Of a DNA stretch of 64,000 nt, positions 45,497 through 53,619 are shown in pieces; position 1 is the first letter of the stretch; every line of letters begins with the position of its first letter. The position numbers and the translations under genes are program-made. Under the pieces are notes generated by a model. That model made no database searches. It was not told where the DNA came from and saw only the letters and a program-made list of their open reading frames with translations. Location of the stretch: positions 2,418,001 through 2,482,000 of the forward strand of contig NZ_CP061274.1 of NCBI RefSeq assembly GCF_014775655.1. The letters run 5' to 3'. The DNA comes from Clavibacter zhangzhiyongii. GTDB lineage: Bacteria > Actinomycetota > Actinomycetes > Actinomycetales > Microbacteriaceae.

Positions 45497-46612
45497 ATGA
45501 CCGACGCGACGGCCGCCCCCGACGCCGCGCTCGCCCGCCGTCTCCGCGACGATCCGGAGGCCGCGCGTCGCCTCGACGACCTGCGGCGCGTGGCGTACGG
45601 ACGCGGCGGATCCGCGGCGCCGCTCGTCGAGGTGCCCGCCGCCCTCCGGGAGCGCACGGGGTACGCCGACCGCGAGCTGCCCGCGCCGCTCGTCGCATTG
45701 CTCGAGGAGGAGGCGCGGCTCGTCGACGAGGGGGCCGCGCTGCTCGCGGCGGAGCGCCCGGCCCCGGGGCCGCCGGACGGGTCGGCTGCGACCGCCGGCA
45801 CGAGGACGCACGGCGTCTACGCCGCCGCGGATGCGGACGCCGACGCGGCCGCCCCGCCGACCCCGTCCCCCGCACGCCGCCGCGCGGCGATCACGGCGTC
45901 CGTCGCGGGCCTCCTGGTGCTCGCGGGCCTCGGCGCCGCCTCCGCCGCGGGCGTCCTCGACCTCGGCGCGCCGGCCGCTCCGGAGGCCGCCGCGGGCGCC
46001 TCGGACTCCCGCGGATCCGCGCCCGGCACCGCCACCCCGCGCGGCCAGGCGATGGGCACCCCCGACGGGCGACGCGGCGCGCCCCTGCCCGACTTCACGG
46101 CGGATCCGCCCGTGCCCGTGCCGCCGACGGAGGAGGAGATCGCGGAGGAGCTGCGGATCCGCGCCGACCAGAGCTGGGAGCTCGTGCTCACGCAGGAGCC
46201 CGACGCCGTGCGGCCCGACGTGCGCGCCGAGCGGATCGTCGACCAGGAGGAGTACGCCGAGACCCAGGTCGACTGCCTGCGCGCCGCCGGGGTCGACGCG
46301 CAGCTGAGCGGCCGGGACAGCTACGGCATCACCGACCCGGACCACGTCGCCGTGCACGTCTGCGAGGTGCGGTTCCCGATGCGCCCCGACGTCCCGCGCA
46401 GCGACGCCGAGCTCGCCTACCTCCACGACTACTACGCGTCCTTCCTCCTCCCCTGCTACCGGGCGGAGGGGGCGTCCGACATCGGCGAGCTCCCGGAGGT
46501 CGACGAGTTCATCGCCCTCGCCCGCGCGCAGCGCCCGTGGAGCCCGTTCCCGGCGCGCATGTCCGGCCGCCTCTCCGCCGCATGCCCCGAGCTGCCGGCG
46601 GCGTTCCGGTGA
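45497..46612 (+). CDS. Membrane-anchored four-cysteine protein, paralogue A
   Basis: 371 residues, family not recognised. Cytoplasmic N-terminus with LARRLRDDPEAARRLDDLRR followed by VAYGR, and a conserved LPAPLVALLEEEARLVDEGA; membrane segment (AAITASVAGLLVLAGLGAAS, about 130-152); Pro-rich linker; outside domain from about 205 with four cysteines in VDCLRAAG, HVCEVRF, LLPCYRAEG and AACPELPAAFR. The DYY/W and LHDY motifs precede the third cysteine. The next gene encodes the same plan. The GAGGAGG site supports the ATG. Topology suggests an envelope sensor or binding protein; function unknown. Confidence 0.85.
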   Translation: MTDATAAPDAALARRLRDDPEAARRLDDLRRVAYGRGGSAAPLVEVPAALRERTGYADRELPAPLVALLEEEARLVDEGAALLAAERPAPGPPDGSAATAGTRTHGVYAAADADADAAAPPTPSPARRRAAITASVAGLLVLAGLGAASAAGVLDLGAPAAPEAAAGASDSRGSAPGTATPRGQAMGTPDGRRGAPLPDFTADPPVPVPPTEEEIAEELRIRADQSWELVLTQEPDAVRPDVRAERIVDQEEYAETQVDCLRAAGVDAQLSGRDSYGITDPDHVAVHVCEVRFPMRPDVPRSDAELAYLHDYYASFLLPCYRAEGASDIGELPEVDEFIALARAQRPWSPFPARMSGRLSAACPELPAAFR

Positions 46613-47766
46613 CCGGCTCCCCGTCCGACGCCGACGCCCTCCGCCGCCGCCTGCGCGACGACCCCGACGCCGCGGCGTCCCTCGACGGGTTGCGGCGCGC
46701 CGCGTACGGGCGCGCGGCCGACGAGGAGCCGCCGCCGCCGGACGCTCCGCCGCCGGACGCCCCGCGGCCGACCGCCGGGACGCACGCTGACGCGGACGCG
46801 GACGCGGACGCGGACGCGCTCCCGGCGCCGCTCGTCGCGCTGCTGGCCGTGGAGGCGCGGCTCGTCGAGGAGGGCCGGCGGCTGCTGGCCGCGGAGGCGG
46901 ACCGCGGCACCGCGAGCGGCGTCGACCCCGCGCCGGGACAGGACCGCCGGGAGGAGGCCGACCGGCCGGACCACGACCACGACCCCGCCCCCGACCCCGC
47001 TCCGACCGGGGATGCCCCGCACGCGCCCCGCTCCGGCGCGCGTCGCGGCCGCCTCCTGCGCCCCGCCGCGATCGCCGCCGCCCTCGCCGGCGTCGTCCTC
47101 GTCGCCGGGCTCGGCACCGCCTCCGCCTCCGGCCTCCTCTCCGACGACGACGGCTGGCGGAGCCAGGAGCCGACCTCCACCCCGGGCCCGCCGAGCACCC
47201 CGGATCCGCGCCTCGGCATGCCCGTCCCCGAATTCACGACGGAGCCTCCCGCGCAGCTCCACGAGGACCTCACCGACGCCGAGACCGCCGCAGCCCTCCG
47301 GGAGAGCGCGGACGCGGCGTGGCAGCGCGTGCTCCGCGACCGGCCGGACGCGGTGCGGCCCGACGTGCCGGTCGAGCGGATCCTCGAGGGCGAGGAGTGG
47401 GTGCGGCAGCAGGCGGCCTGCCTCGGCGAGTCCGGCGTGCGCGTGCAGGTGATCGGCACCGGCGACGACGCGCGCCTCGGCACCGACACCGCGGACGCCG
47501 TCGTGCGCTACGTCTGCCAGGTCCGCTTCGCGGCCGCGCCCCGGGGGCCCCTGACGACCGCCGCCCTCAGCTGGCTGCACGACTACTTCGTCGACCGGCT
47601 GATCCCCTGCTACGCGGCGGCGGGCGAACCGTACGAGGGCGAGGTGCCCGACCGCGACACCGCCATCGCGCGCGCCCGGGCGGGGGATCCGTGGCAGCCG
47701 TCGGTCGCGACGCCCGACGGCATCCTCGAGGCCCTCTGCCCGGGCGCGCCCGCCGGCTTCCGCTGA
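46609..47766 (+). CDS. Membrane-anchored four-cysteine protein, paralogue B
   Basis: 385 residues, homologous to the preceding product: LRRRLRDDPDAAASLDGLRR at the start, LPAPLVALLAVEARLVEEGR, one membrane segment (IAAALAGVVLVAGLGTASAS), a Pro-rich linker, and four matching cysteines in AACLGESG, YVCQVRF, LIPCYAAAG and ALCPGAPAGFR. It differs by an Asp/Ala hexanucleotide-repeat tract and a longer acidic/His segment (RPDHDHDP). GTG start overlapping the upstream stop (GTGA), so co-translated. Likely a tandem duplication whose copies have diverged. Confidence 0.85.
   Translation: MTGSPSDADALRRRLRDDPDAAASLDGLRRAAYGRAADEEPPPPDAPPPDAPRPTAGTHADADADADADALPAPLVALLAVEARLVEEGRRLLAAEADRGTASGVDPAPGQDRREEADRPDHDHDPAPDPAPTGDAPHAPRSGARRGRLLRPAAIAAALAGVVLVAGLGTASASGLLSDDDGWRSQEPTSTPGPPSTPDPRLGMPVPEFTTEPPAQLHEDLTDAETAAALRESADAAWQRVLRDRPDAVRPDVPVERILEGEEWVRQQAACLGESGVRVQVIGTGDDARLGTDTADAVVRYVCQVRFAAAPRGPLTTAALSWLHDYFVDRLIPCYAAAGEPYEGEVPDRDTAIARARAGDPWQPSVATPDGILEALCPGAPAGFR
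46789..46818 (+). repeat. Five tandem GACGCG hexamers
   Basis: Encodes Asp-Ala five times within paralogue B. The unit is a multiple of three, so slippage would change tract length without a frameshift. Confidence 0.9.
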
Positions 47767-47805
47767 CCCGCCGCCCCGCCTGCTGAGGACGCTTCTCACC
47801 GCGGT

Positions 47806-47811
47806 TAGGGT
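47806..47811 (+). promoter_or_regulatory. Predicted -10 (TAGGGT) for the permease operon
   Basis: TTAGGGT 52 bp before the permease ATG, next to an ACCGCGGT palindrome that may bind a regulator. Zur is known to control related permease pairs, but I see no clear Zur box. Confidence 0.4.
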
Positions 47812-47862
47812 GGAGCCCGTGCGCGCCCTCCTCGGACCCCGGCCTCGCGCCACCGGTCCGCG

Positions 47863-49083
47863 ATGACGGACCGGCACACCCCGTTCGCGCCGGACGACGA
47901 CGGCGCATCGCCCTTCGACCGCCCCGTCCGCCCCCGCCGCGAGCGCGCCCGCGACCGCCGGATCCGCGCGACCGCCGCGCCCGCCGAGACGGCGCTGGCG
48001 TACGCCCCCGCCTCCCCCGTCGCGACGGCGACGCTCCCCCGCGCCCACGGGGATCACGACCACGACCACGACCACCCCGACGCCCCGCGCGCCACCCCCG
48101 CCGGCCTCCGCACCGGCCTCGTCACGGGCCTCGCGCTCGTCCTCCTGCTCCTCGCCCTCCGCGCCGCCTCCCCCGCGCTCGGCGACAGCGTCCTGCCCGA
48201 CCGGCTCCAGGACCTCGTGACGCTCAGCGTCAGCGTCATCGTGGAGTCGCTGCCGTTCGTGATCCTCGGCATCGTCCTGTCGATCGTCGTGCAGGTGTGG
48301 GTGCCGCCCGGCGTGATCGAGCGCCGCCTGCCGCGCAACCCGTTCGCGCGCCGCGCCTGCATCTCGTTCCTCGGCATGGCGCTGCCCGTCTGCGAGTGCG
48401 GCAACGTGCCGCTCGCCCGCGGCCTGGTGGTGCGCGGCTTCACGGTGCCGGAGTCGATCACGTTCCTGCTGGCGGCGCCGATCCTCAACCCGATCACCAT
48501 CATCACGACCCACGCGGCGTTCGGCTGGGACGGCTGGATCCTCGTGGCCCGCCTCGTCGGCGGCTTCCTCATCGCCAACGTGGTCGGCTGGCTCTTCAGC
48601 CTCCACCCGCAGCCCGACCGGCTCCTCACCGACGAGTTCCGCGCCGAGTGCGCCCTGCCCGACCCGCACGCGCACGGCGGCGCGCGCGTCCGCAAGTCGA
48701 TCTCGCTGTTCGGCCGCGAGGCGACCACGATCATGCCGGCGCTCGTCATCGGCTCCCTGCTGGCCGGCCTCATCCAGGTCGCTGTGCCGCGCGAGGTGCT
48801 CGTCACCCTCGGCGGCAGCCCGATCCTCTCCGTCCTCGCGCTGATGCTCCTCGCCTTCGTCGTCTCGGTCTGCTCCAACGTCGACGCGTTCTTCGTGCTC
48901 TCGTTCGGATCCGTGTTCCTGCCCGGCGGCATCGTCGCCTTCCTGGTGTTCGGGCCGGTCATCGACGTGAAGATGCTCGCGCTCATGCGCACCACCTACT
49001 CGACCCGCACGCTCGTGATGATCACCTCGGTCGTCGCGCTGATCAGCCTCGCGCTGGGATGGGGTGTCAATGCGATCGCCTGA
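47863..49083 (+). CDS. YraQ-type permease (DUF318)
   Basis: 406-residue inner-membrane protein of the permease family that includes YraQ. A cytoplasmic N-terminus (about 85 residues) bears the metal-binding-like run HGDHDHDHDHPD. About eight membrane segments follow, with the family motifs MALPVCECGNVPLARGL and SVCSNVDAFFVLSFGS. These permeases pair with TIGR03943 proteins and have been linked to metal or metal-chelate movement; the substrate is unproven. Its 3' end overlaps the next gene. Confidence 0.88.
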   Translation: MTDRHTPFAPDDDGASPFDRPVRPRRERARDRRIRATAAPAETALAYAPASPVATATLPRAHGDHDHDHDHPDAPRATPAGLRTGLVTGLALVLLLLALRAASPALGDSVLPDRLQDLVTLSVSVIVESLPFVILGIVLSIVVQVWVPPGVIERRLPRNPFARRACISFLGMALPVCECGNVPLARGLVVRGFTVPESITFLLAAPILNPITIITTHAAFGWDGWILVARLVGGFLIANVVGWLFSLHPQPDRLLTDEFRAECALPDPHAHGGARVRKSISLFGREATTIMPALVIGSLLAGLIQVAVPREVLVTLGGSPILSVLALMLLAFVVSVCSNVDAFFVLSFGSVFLPGGIVAFLVFGPVIDVKMLALMRTTYSTRTLVMITSVVALISLALGWGVNAIA

Positions 49084-49954
49084 CGACCGGGAGCCCGGCT
49101 CCCGGACCACCGCCCTCCGCCGCATCCGCCGCCGCCGTTCCGCGGGCGGCCGCGCCTCGTCCACCGTGGGCCTCGTGCTCCTCGCGGCGTGCATCGTCTC
49201 GACGCTGTGGCTCGCGGTCACGGGCCAGCTGGGCCTCTACATCCACCCGCGCTACTTCGTCTTCACGGGGATCATGGCGGTGATCGGCCTCGTCGCCACC
49301 GTCGCCGGCTTCGCGCTGCGACCCGCGGACGCGGCCGAGGAGCACGACCACGACCACGGATCCGCCGCCCCCGGCGACCTCGCCGACCTCGGCGCCGAGA
49401 CCCGGGCTCCCGGCCGTGCCTCCCTCCGTGCGCGCGTCTCGCGCATCGCCGTCGCGGGCGTGGTGACGATCACCGTGGTCGCCGTCCTCGTCCTGCCGCC
49501 GCGCACGCTCACCACGAGCACGGTCACGCAGCGCGCCCTGAACTCCAGCACCGTGTCGTCCGACGCCGCGCCCGACCAGGAGCTCCTCGGCACGAGCGAC
49601 TTCTCCACGCTCAGCGTCAAGGACTGGTCGGTGCTGCTCGCGCAGACGACCGATCCCACCTTCTTCACGTCGAAGTCGGTCGACGTCACGGGCTTCGTGA
49701 GCGCCGACCCCGACGCGCCCGACGACGTCTTCTACGTGACCCGCTTCGTCGTCACCTGCTGCGCGGTCGACGCGCAGCCCGTCGGCGTGCCCGTCTACCA
49801 GCCGGGCTGGTCCTCGACCCTCGAGACCGACGAGTGGGTGCGCGTCACGGGTCCGTTCGCCACCAACCCGAGCACCGGCAGCCGCCAGCCGCTCGCCGTC
49901 GTGCCGCAGGGCGTCGAGCAGGTCGACCAGCCGGCCGACCCCTACGTGTACTGA
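49070..49954 (+). CDS. TIGR03943 family putative permease subunit
   Basis: 294 residues. Two N-terminal membrane segments (VGLVLLAACIVSTLWLAV, about 30-48, and FVFTGIMAVIGLVATVAG), a loop EEHDHDHGS with further His-Asp, a third segment (AVAGVVTITVVAVLVLPP, about 126-144), and a C-terminal outside domain of about 150 residues including FYVTRFVVTCCAVDAQPVGV, the family signature. The partner of YraQ-like permeases, with which it overlaps by 14 nt. ATG taken; a GTG two codons earlier also fits. Confidence 0.85.
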   Translation: MRSPDDREPGSRTTALRRIRRRRSAGGRASSTVGLVLLAACIVSTLWLAVTGQLGLYIHPRYFVFTGIMAVIGLVATVAGFALRPADAAEEHDHDHGSAAPGDLADLGAETRAPGRASLRARVSRIAVAGVVTITVVAVLVLPPRTLTTSTVTQRALNSSTVSSDAAPDQELLGTSDFSTLSVKDWSVLLAQTTDPTFFTSKSVDVTGFVSADPDAPDDVFYVTRFVVTCCAVDAQPVGVPVYQPGWSSTLETDEWVRVTGPFATNPSTGSRQPLAVVPQGVEQVDQPADPYVY

Positions 49955-49961
49955 GCCGCCC

Positions 49962-51353
49962 GTGACCGACGCCGCCCCGTCCCCGCGCGCCTTCCGCCGG
50001 GCGTTCACCGCCGTGATCCTCGTGCTCGTCCTCGTCTGCGGTGGCCTCCTCGTGGTCGCCGGCAGCCAGGGGCCGCGGCTGGTGCGCACGGACGTGGATC
50101 CGCTCGCCGTCGTGCAGCAGTCCCGCCAGCGTCTCGTGCTCGCGGCGAACCGGCCGATCCAGCCCGTCGACGCGTCCACGATCCGGATGGAGCCGGGCGC
50201 CGACTTCACCGTCGACACGCAGGCCGACCGGATCATCCTCGACTTCGCGCGCCCGCTCGCGTACGACGCCGACTACACGGTCTCGATCGACGGCGTGCAG
50301 GGCGTGGGCGGCGGCCCCGCGTCCGACCTCCGCACCGCGTTCCGCACGGGCGATCCCGGCATGTTCGTGCTCGTCCGCGGCGGCGAGCAGCAGGCCGACC
50401 GCATCGTGCGGCAGAGCGTCGCGGGCACCGGCGACGGCGCGAGCGACGTGGTCTTCCAGGCCACGAAGATCCAGGAGTACGCGGTCGTCGGCGACTCGCT
50501 CGTCGTGGCGACCCTCCAGGACGACGGCTCGAACGCCCTCGTCATCGCGGCCCTCGACGGATCCGGCCAGGTCGACCTGCCGCTGCCCGGTCGCGGGACG
50601 CTGCAGGACCTGCACGCCGCGGACACGGGAACCACGGTCGGCTTCCGCTTCACGAGCGCGGACGGCGGGCAGTACGACGACACGCTCATGGTCGACGACG
50701 TCGGCGCCGGGGCCGCCCCGACGCCCGTGGTCGGCCTCGACGGGCGGGAGCTCAGCGCGCAGGCCTGGGGCTTCGTGCCCGGCCGGCCGCAGCTCGTGGC
50801 GCACGGGCAGGACGGCGACCTGTTCCTCGTGACGGTCGACGGATCGTCGCCCATCGTCCCGCTCGGCCGCCACGGCACGCTCGGCCCGTTCTCAGCGGAC
50901 GGCACGCGCCTCGCGGTCACGGACCCGGGCTCGACGACCGAGATCGACCTGCGCACCGCCCAGCAGACGCGGCTGCCCACCGAGACCGGCGGCGCCGACC
51001 TCCAGTACGACGGCGCGATCTCGTTCGTGCCCGGCGACGACGCCGCGGTGCTCCGCGTGCGCACGGCGCTGGATCCCGCGACCGGCCGCGCCTCGCAGCG
51101 CCTCGTCGTCGTGCGCGACGGCCGGGCGAGCGACGTCTACGTGCCCGCGGATCCGGCCACCCGCCTCACGGGCCTCACGGTCACGCCGAACGGCCGCTTC
51201 GCGCTGCTCGAGACGGTGCCGGATCCCGCGCGCGGCGCCAGCGACGACTACCCGCGGGAGCCGCGCGACACGACGGTGACGACGCTCCTCGTCGAGCTGG
51301 CCACCGGCACGGTGACCCGCAGCGTCGCCGGCTTCGAGGTCACGATCGGCTGA
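49962..51353 (+). CDS. Membrane-anchored Ig-like/beta-propeller protein
   Basis: 463 residues: one N-terminal membrane segment (AVILVLVLVCGGLLVVAG), an Ig-like domain (about 45-125; NRPIQPVDASTIRMEPGADF, then YTVSIDGVQGV) and a propeller-like domain with repeated GD-LVVATLQDDGSNALVIA, DGTRLAVTDPG and PNGRFALLETV strands. GTG start 7 nt after the TIGR03943 stop, so third gene of the operon. No family recognised; probably an extracytoplasmic binding or scaffold component of the permease system (inference). Confidence 0.75.
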   Translation: MTDAAPSPRAFRRAFTAVILVLVLVCGGLLVVAGSQGPRLVRTDVDPLAVVQQSRQRLVLAANRPIQPVDASTIRMEPGADFTVDTQADRIILDFARPLAYDADYTVSIDGVQGVGGGPASDLRTAFRTGDPGMFVLVRGGEQQADRIVRQSVAGTGDGASDVVFQATKIQEYAVVGDSLVVATLQDDGSNALVIAALDGSGQVDLPLPGRGTLQDLHAADTGTTVGFRFTSADGGQYDDTLMVDDVGAGAAPTPVVGLDGRELSAQAWGFVPGRPQLVAHGQDGDLFLVTVDGSSPIVPLGRHGTLGPFSADGTRLAVTDPGSTTEIDLRTAQQTRLPTETGGADLQYDGAISFVPGDDAAVLRVRTALDPATGRASQRLVVVRDGRASDVYVPADPATRLTGLTVTPNGRFALLETVPDPARGASDDYPREPRDTTVTTLLVELATGTVTRSVAGFEVTIG

Positions 51354-51378
51354 CGCGGGCGCATCCCCCGGACGCGCC

Positions 51379-51415
51379 GACGGCCCCGGCTCCCCGGAGG
51401 GGAGACGAGGCCGTC
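51379..51415. terminator. Hairpin terminator after the permease operon
   Basis: GACGGCC/GGCCGTC outer stem with an inner CTCCCC/GGGGAG stem, between the convergent propeller and lipoprotein genes; may act in both directions. Confidence 0.65.
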
Positions 51416-51470
51416 GATGCGTTCCGCTGTGATCGCAGGTGGTGCGTCCCGGGCGTGCCCGGGGTGGGTG

Positions 51471-52163
51471 CTACTTGGTGTTGACGGTGATCTTGGCGAT
51501 GCCGACGACGAGCTCGTCGGTGACGGCGTCGGTGCCGAAGGTGCTGTTCAGCAGCGCGGCGGCGTCGGGGCTGACCTTGACGGTGGTGCCCTCGAGGACG
51601 GCGTTGTCGCCCTCCATGGCGAGGGGCTTCAGGGTCGTGCCGTCGAGGTTGAAGATGTAGACGTCGTTCATGATCTCGCCCTCGCCGACCTGGACCGAGC
51701 CCGTGAGGCGGCTGGTGCCGGGGTCGATGACGAAGTCGGTGAGCTTCACGACGGTGTCGCCGGCGGTGAGGCTGATGCCGGAGCCGTCGTGGTCGATCTC
51801 GCCCTGGACGTAGGGGCGGTAGTCCATCTCGGGGTCGAAGTACTTCACGTTGCCGCCGGTGATGGGGAACGCGAGGGTGCCGGTGGCGCCGTCGAGGGTC
51901 GCGCCGCCGATGACGCCGGGGGTCAGGCCCAGGGTCGTGAGGGCGCCGGTGAAGCCGCTGTCGAGGGTGACCTTGGTGTCGACGCCAGTGAGGGTCGGGA
52001 TCGTCGCGAGCGGCGTGGGGTTCGCCTCGGTCGTGGCCGACGCGGACGGCGCGGCGGACGAGGAGGACGACGGGCTCTCGGCGGGGGTCGAGCAGGCCGC
52101 GAGGCCGACGACGAGGAAGCCCGCGGTGGCGAGGCCGAAGACGGACTTGGTGAGGTTGCGCAT
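51471..52163 (-). CDS. Secreted lipoprotein of unknown family
   Basis: 230 residues: n-region MRNLTKS, hydrophobic core, lipobox LAAC with Cys about 24, a Ser/Ala/Thr-rich linker (30-50), then an all-beta domain with TLAFPITGGNVKYFDPEMDY, DGSGISLTAGDTVVKLTDFV and GEGEIMNDVYIFNLDG. The ATG follows GAAGGAAATCCC. Base use is a little less GC-biased than its neighbours in this domain. It has its own promoter region opposite the PadR gene. Function unknown. Confidence 0.8.
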   Translation of the reverse strand: MRNLTKSVFGLATAGFLVVGLAACSTPAESPSSSSSAAPSASATTEANPTPLATIPTLTGVDTKVTLDSGFTGALTTLGLTPGVIGGATLDGATGTLAFPITGGNVKYFDPEMDYRPYVQGEIDHDGSGISLTAGDTVVKLTDFVIDPGTSRLTGSVQVGEGEIMNDVYIFNLDGTTLKPLAMEGDNAVLEGTTVKVSPDAAALLNSTFGTDAVTDELVVGIAKITVNTK

Positions 52164-52339
52164 GGGATTTCCTTCGCTGTGTGGTCTGGGATCCGCCCGG
52201 TTCCCCGGGCGACACAGGGACTTCGGCACCGTCGGGGAAGGGGTTGGGATCCGTCTGCCTTTCCCAGGTGAACGCCAGGTTCGTCCACGGCGGGCCCGGA
52301 TCCATGCGGATCCGCTGCCAGCCCGCCCTAACCGGGGTC

Positions 52340-52376
52340 TTGACTTCCGACAGTCGCCGATATATCGTCGCTACAT
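52340..52376 (+). promoter_or_regulatory. PadR gene promoter with overlapping AT-rich operator
   Basis: TTGACT (52340-52345) as -35, TATCGT (52363-52368) at 17-bp spacing as -10. The perfect palindrome CGATATATCG (52358-52367) and a nearby TACATCG overlap the -10, as expected for PadR autorepression. Conspicuously AT-rich against the local background. Confidence 0.65.
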
Positions 52377-52427
52377 CGCGACAGCACGCCGCGATCCCCG
52401 AACCCATTCGACCGGAAGGAGCGCTCC

Positions 52428-53141
52428 GTGCGCACCCACGACCACGACCACGAGTCGTCCCACTCCCACTCCCACTCCCCCCACGACGACCGCCGGCACG
52501 ACGGCGCCCCCGCCGACCGCCACGAGCCCCGCATGCAGCACCACGGCGGCTTCCACCCGCGCATGATGCCGGGCCGCCCGATGGCCCGCGGCTTCCGCCC
52601 CGGTGAGGGCGGACCCGGCTTCCCCGGGTTCCCGGGCTTCCCCGGCATGGGCGGCTTCGGCGGCCCCGGCTTCGGCCCGGGCCGCGGACGCGGCGGACGG
52701 GGACGCGCCCGCCGCGGCGACGTCCGCCTCGCGATCCTCTCCCTCCTCGCCGAGGCCCCCTCGAACGGCTACGGCCTCATCACCGGCATCGCCGCGAAGA
52801 GCGAGGGCGCCTGGCGGCCGAGCCCCGGATCCGTCTACCCCACGCTCCAGCAGCTCGTCGACGAGGACCTCATCGTCGCCGACGAGTCCGGCTCGAAGAG
52901 CGTCTACTCCCTCACCGACGCGGGCCGCGCCCACGTCGAGGAGCACCGGGCGGAGATCGACGCCGCCTGGGCCGCCACCACCGACAAGTCCGAGGGCGAG
53001 GACGCGTTCCAGACGAGCCTCATGAAGCTCATGGGCGTGGTGAAGCCGCTGATGCACGACGCGACCGACGCCCAGCGCCAGGCCGCCGCGGAGAAGCTCG
53101 ACGAGACACGGCGCGCGCTGTACGCGATCCTCGCCGACTGA
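52428..53141 (+). CDS. PadR family regulator with His-rich and Gly/Phe-rich N-terminus
   Basis: 237 residues. The N-terminal 95 are unusual: a His/Asp/Ser tract (THDHDHESSHSHSHS), then repeats of GFPGFPGF type and an RGRGGRGRARRG segment. The PadR winged helix follows (about 97-175: VRLAILSLLAEAPSNGYGLI, SPGSVYPTLQQLVDEDLI, SKSVYSLTDAGRAHVEEHR) and a C-terminal helical dimerisation part. GTG start after GGAAGGAG. The histidines suggest metal binding or response; the target may be itself and the opposite lipoprotein gene. Confidence 0.88.
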   Translation: MRTHDHDHESSHSHSHSPHDDRRHDGAPADRHEPRMQHHGGFHPRMMPGRPMARGFRPGEGGPGFPGFPGFPGMGGFGGPGFGPGRGRGGRGRARRGDVRLAILSLLAEAPSNGYGLITGIAAKSEGAWRPSPGSVYPTLQQLVDEDLIVADESGSKSVYSLTDAGRAHVEEHRAEIDAAWAATTDKSEGEDAFQTSLMKLMGVVKPLMHDATDAQRQAAAEKLDETRRALYAILAD

Positions 53142-53178
53142 TCCCGACCCCGCGCCGGCCCGCACGTGCCGGCCGCAG

Positions 53179-53216
53179 ACGACGACGGCCCCCGCACCAG
53201 CGGGGGCCGTCGTCGT
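53179..53216. terminator. Strong bidirectional hairpin after padR
   Basis: Perfect 17-bp stem with an ACCA loop, between the convergent padR gene and an acidic-protein gene. Confidence 0.8.
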
Positions 53217-53228
53217 GCGCGGGGCGGG

Positions 53229-53495
53229 TCAGCGGACGGCCGCTCCCGTGTCGAGGTCGTCGCCGGCCTCGAGGTCGGGGCCGTCGGACTGGGTGATGTC
53301 GATGCCCAGGCCGCCGTCGGCGTCGTCGTCGTCGTCGTCGTCGGCAACGTCGTCGTCGTCGAGCGGCACGACGCGCTCCGCGTCGATGGCCTCCTCGACG
53401 TCGCGGCCGTCGGCCCCGACGAGCTCCTCCTCGTCGACGCCCGTGTCGTCCAGGTCGCGGTCGGCGGGGTCGCGGGGGTTCTCGATGTCGCTCAC
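53229..53495 (-). CDS. Small acidic protein with poly-Asp run
   Basis: 88 residues, highly acidic and probably disordered. Starts VSDIENPRDPADRDLDDTG, and a run of seven Asp codons sits in a perfect trinucleotide repeat. GTG start after GAGGAGAG, the main evidence that it is translated. No family recognised; similar acidic small proteins are common in Microbacteriaceae. It lies alone downstream of the Moco oxidoreductase gene. Confidence 0.65.
   Translation of the reverse strand: MSDIENPRDPADRDLDDTGVDEEELVGADGRDVEEAIDAERVVPLDDDDVADDDDDDDADGGLGIDITQSDGPDLEAGDDLDTGAAVR
53322..53342. repeat. Seven-copy GTC/GAC trinucleotide repeat
   Basis: Encodes a poly-aspartate run in the small acidic protein; four more GTC units follow after a six-base break. 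Confidence 0.9.
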
Positions 53496-53619
53496 GGTGC
53501 TCTCCTCTGCTGGTCGATGCGGCGCGTGCGCGCCGTGCTCCGACGCTACGCGCCCCGGCTCCGCGCGTCCGGGGAGGACCGGCCGGCCGCGGCGACCCGG
53601 GCCAGCGGACCCGGTCGGC

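Noticed and set aside
45497-47766. Anti-sigma factor pair
   Set aside because: Topology fits loosely but there is no adjacent sigma-factor gene and no zinc-binding HxxxCxxC motif in the cytoplasmic part.
53322-53362. GTC repeat considered as a CRISPR-like or regulatory array
   Set aside because: It is an in-frame trinucleotide run encoding aspartates, with no spacers.
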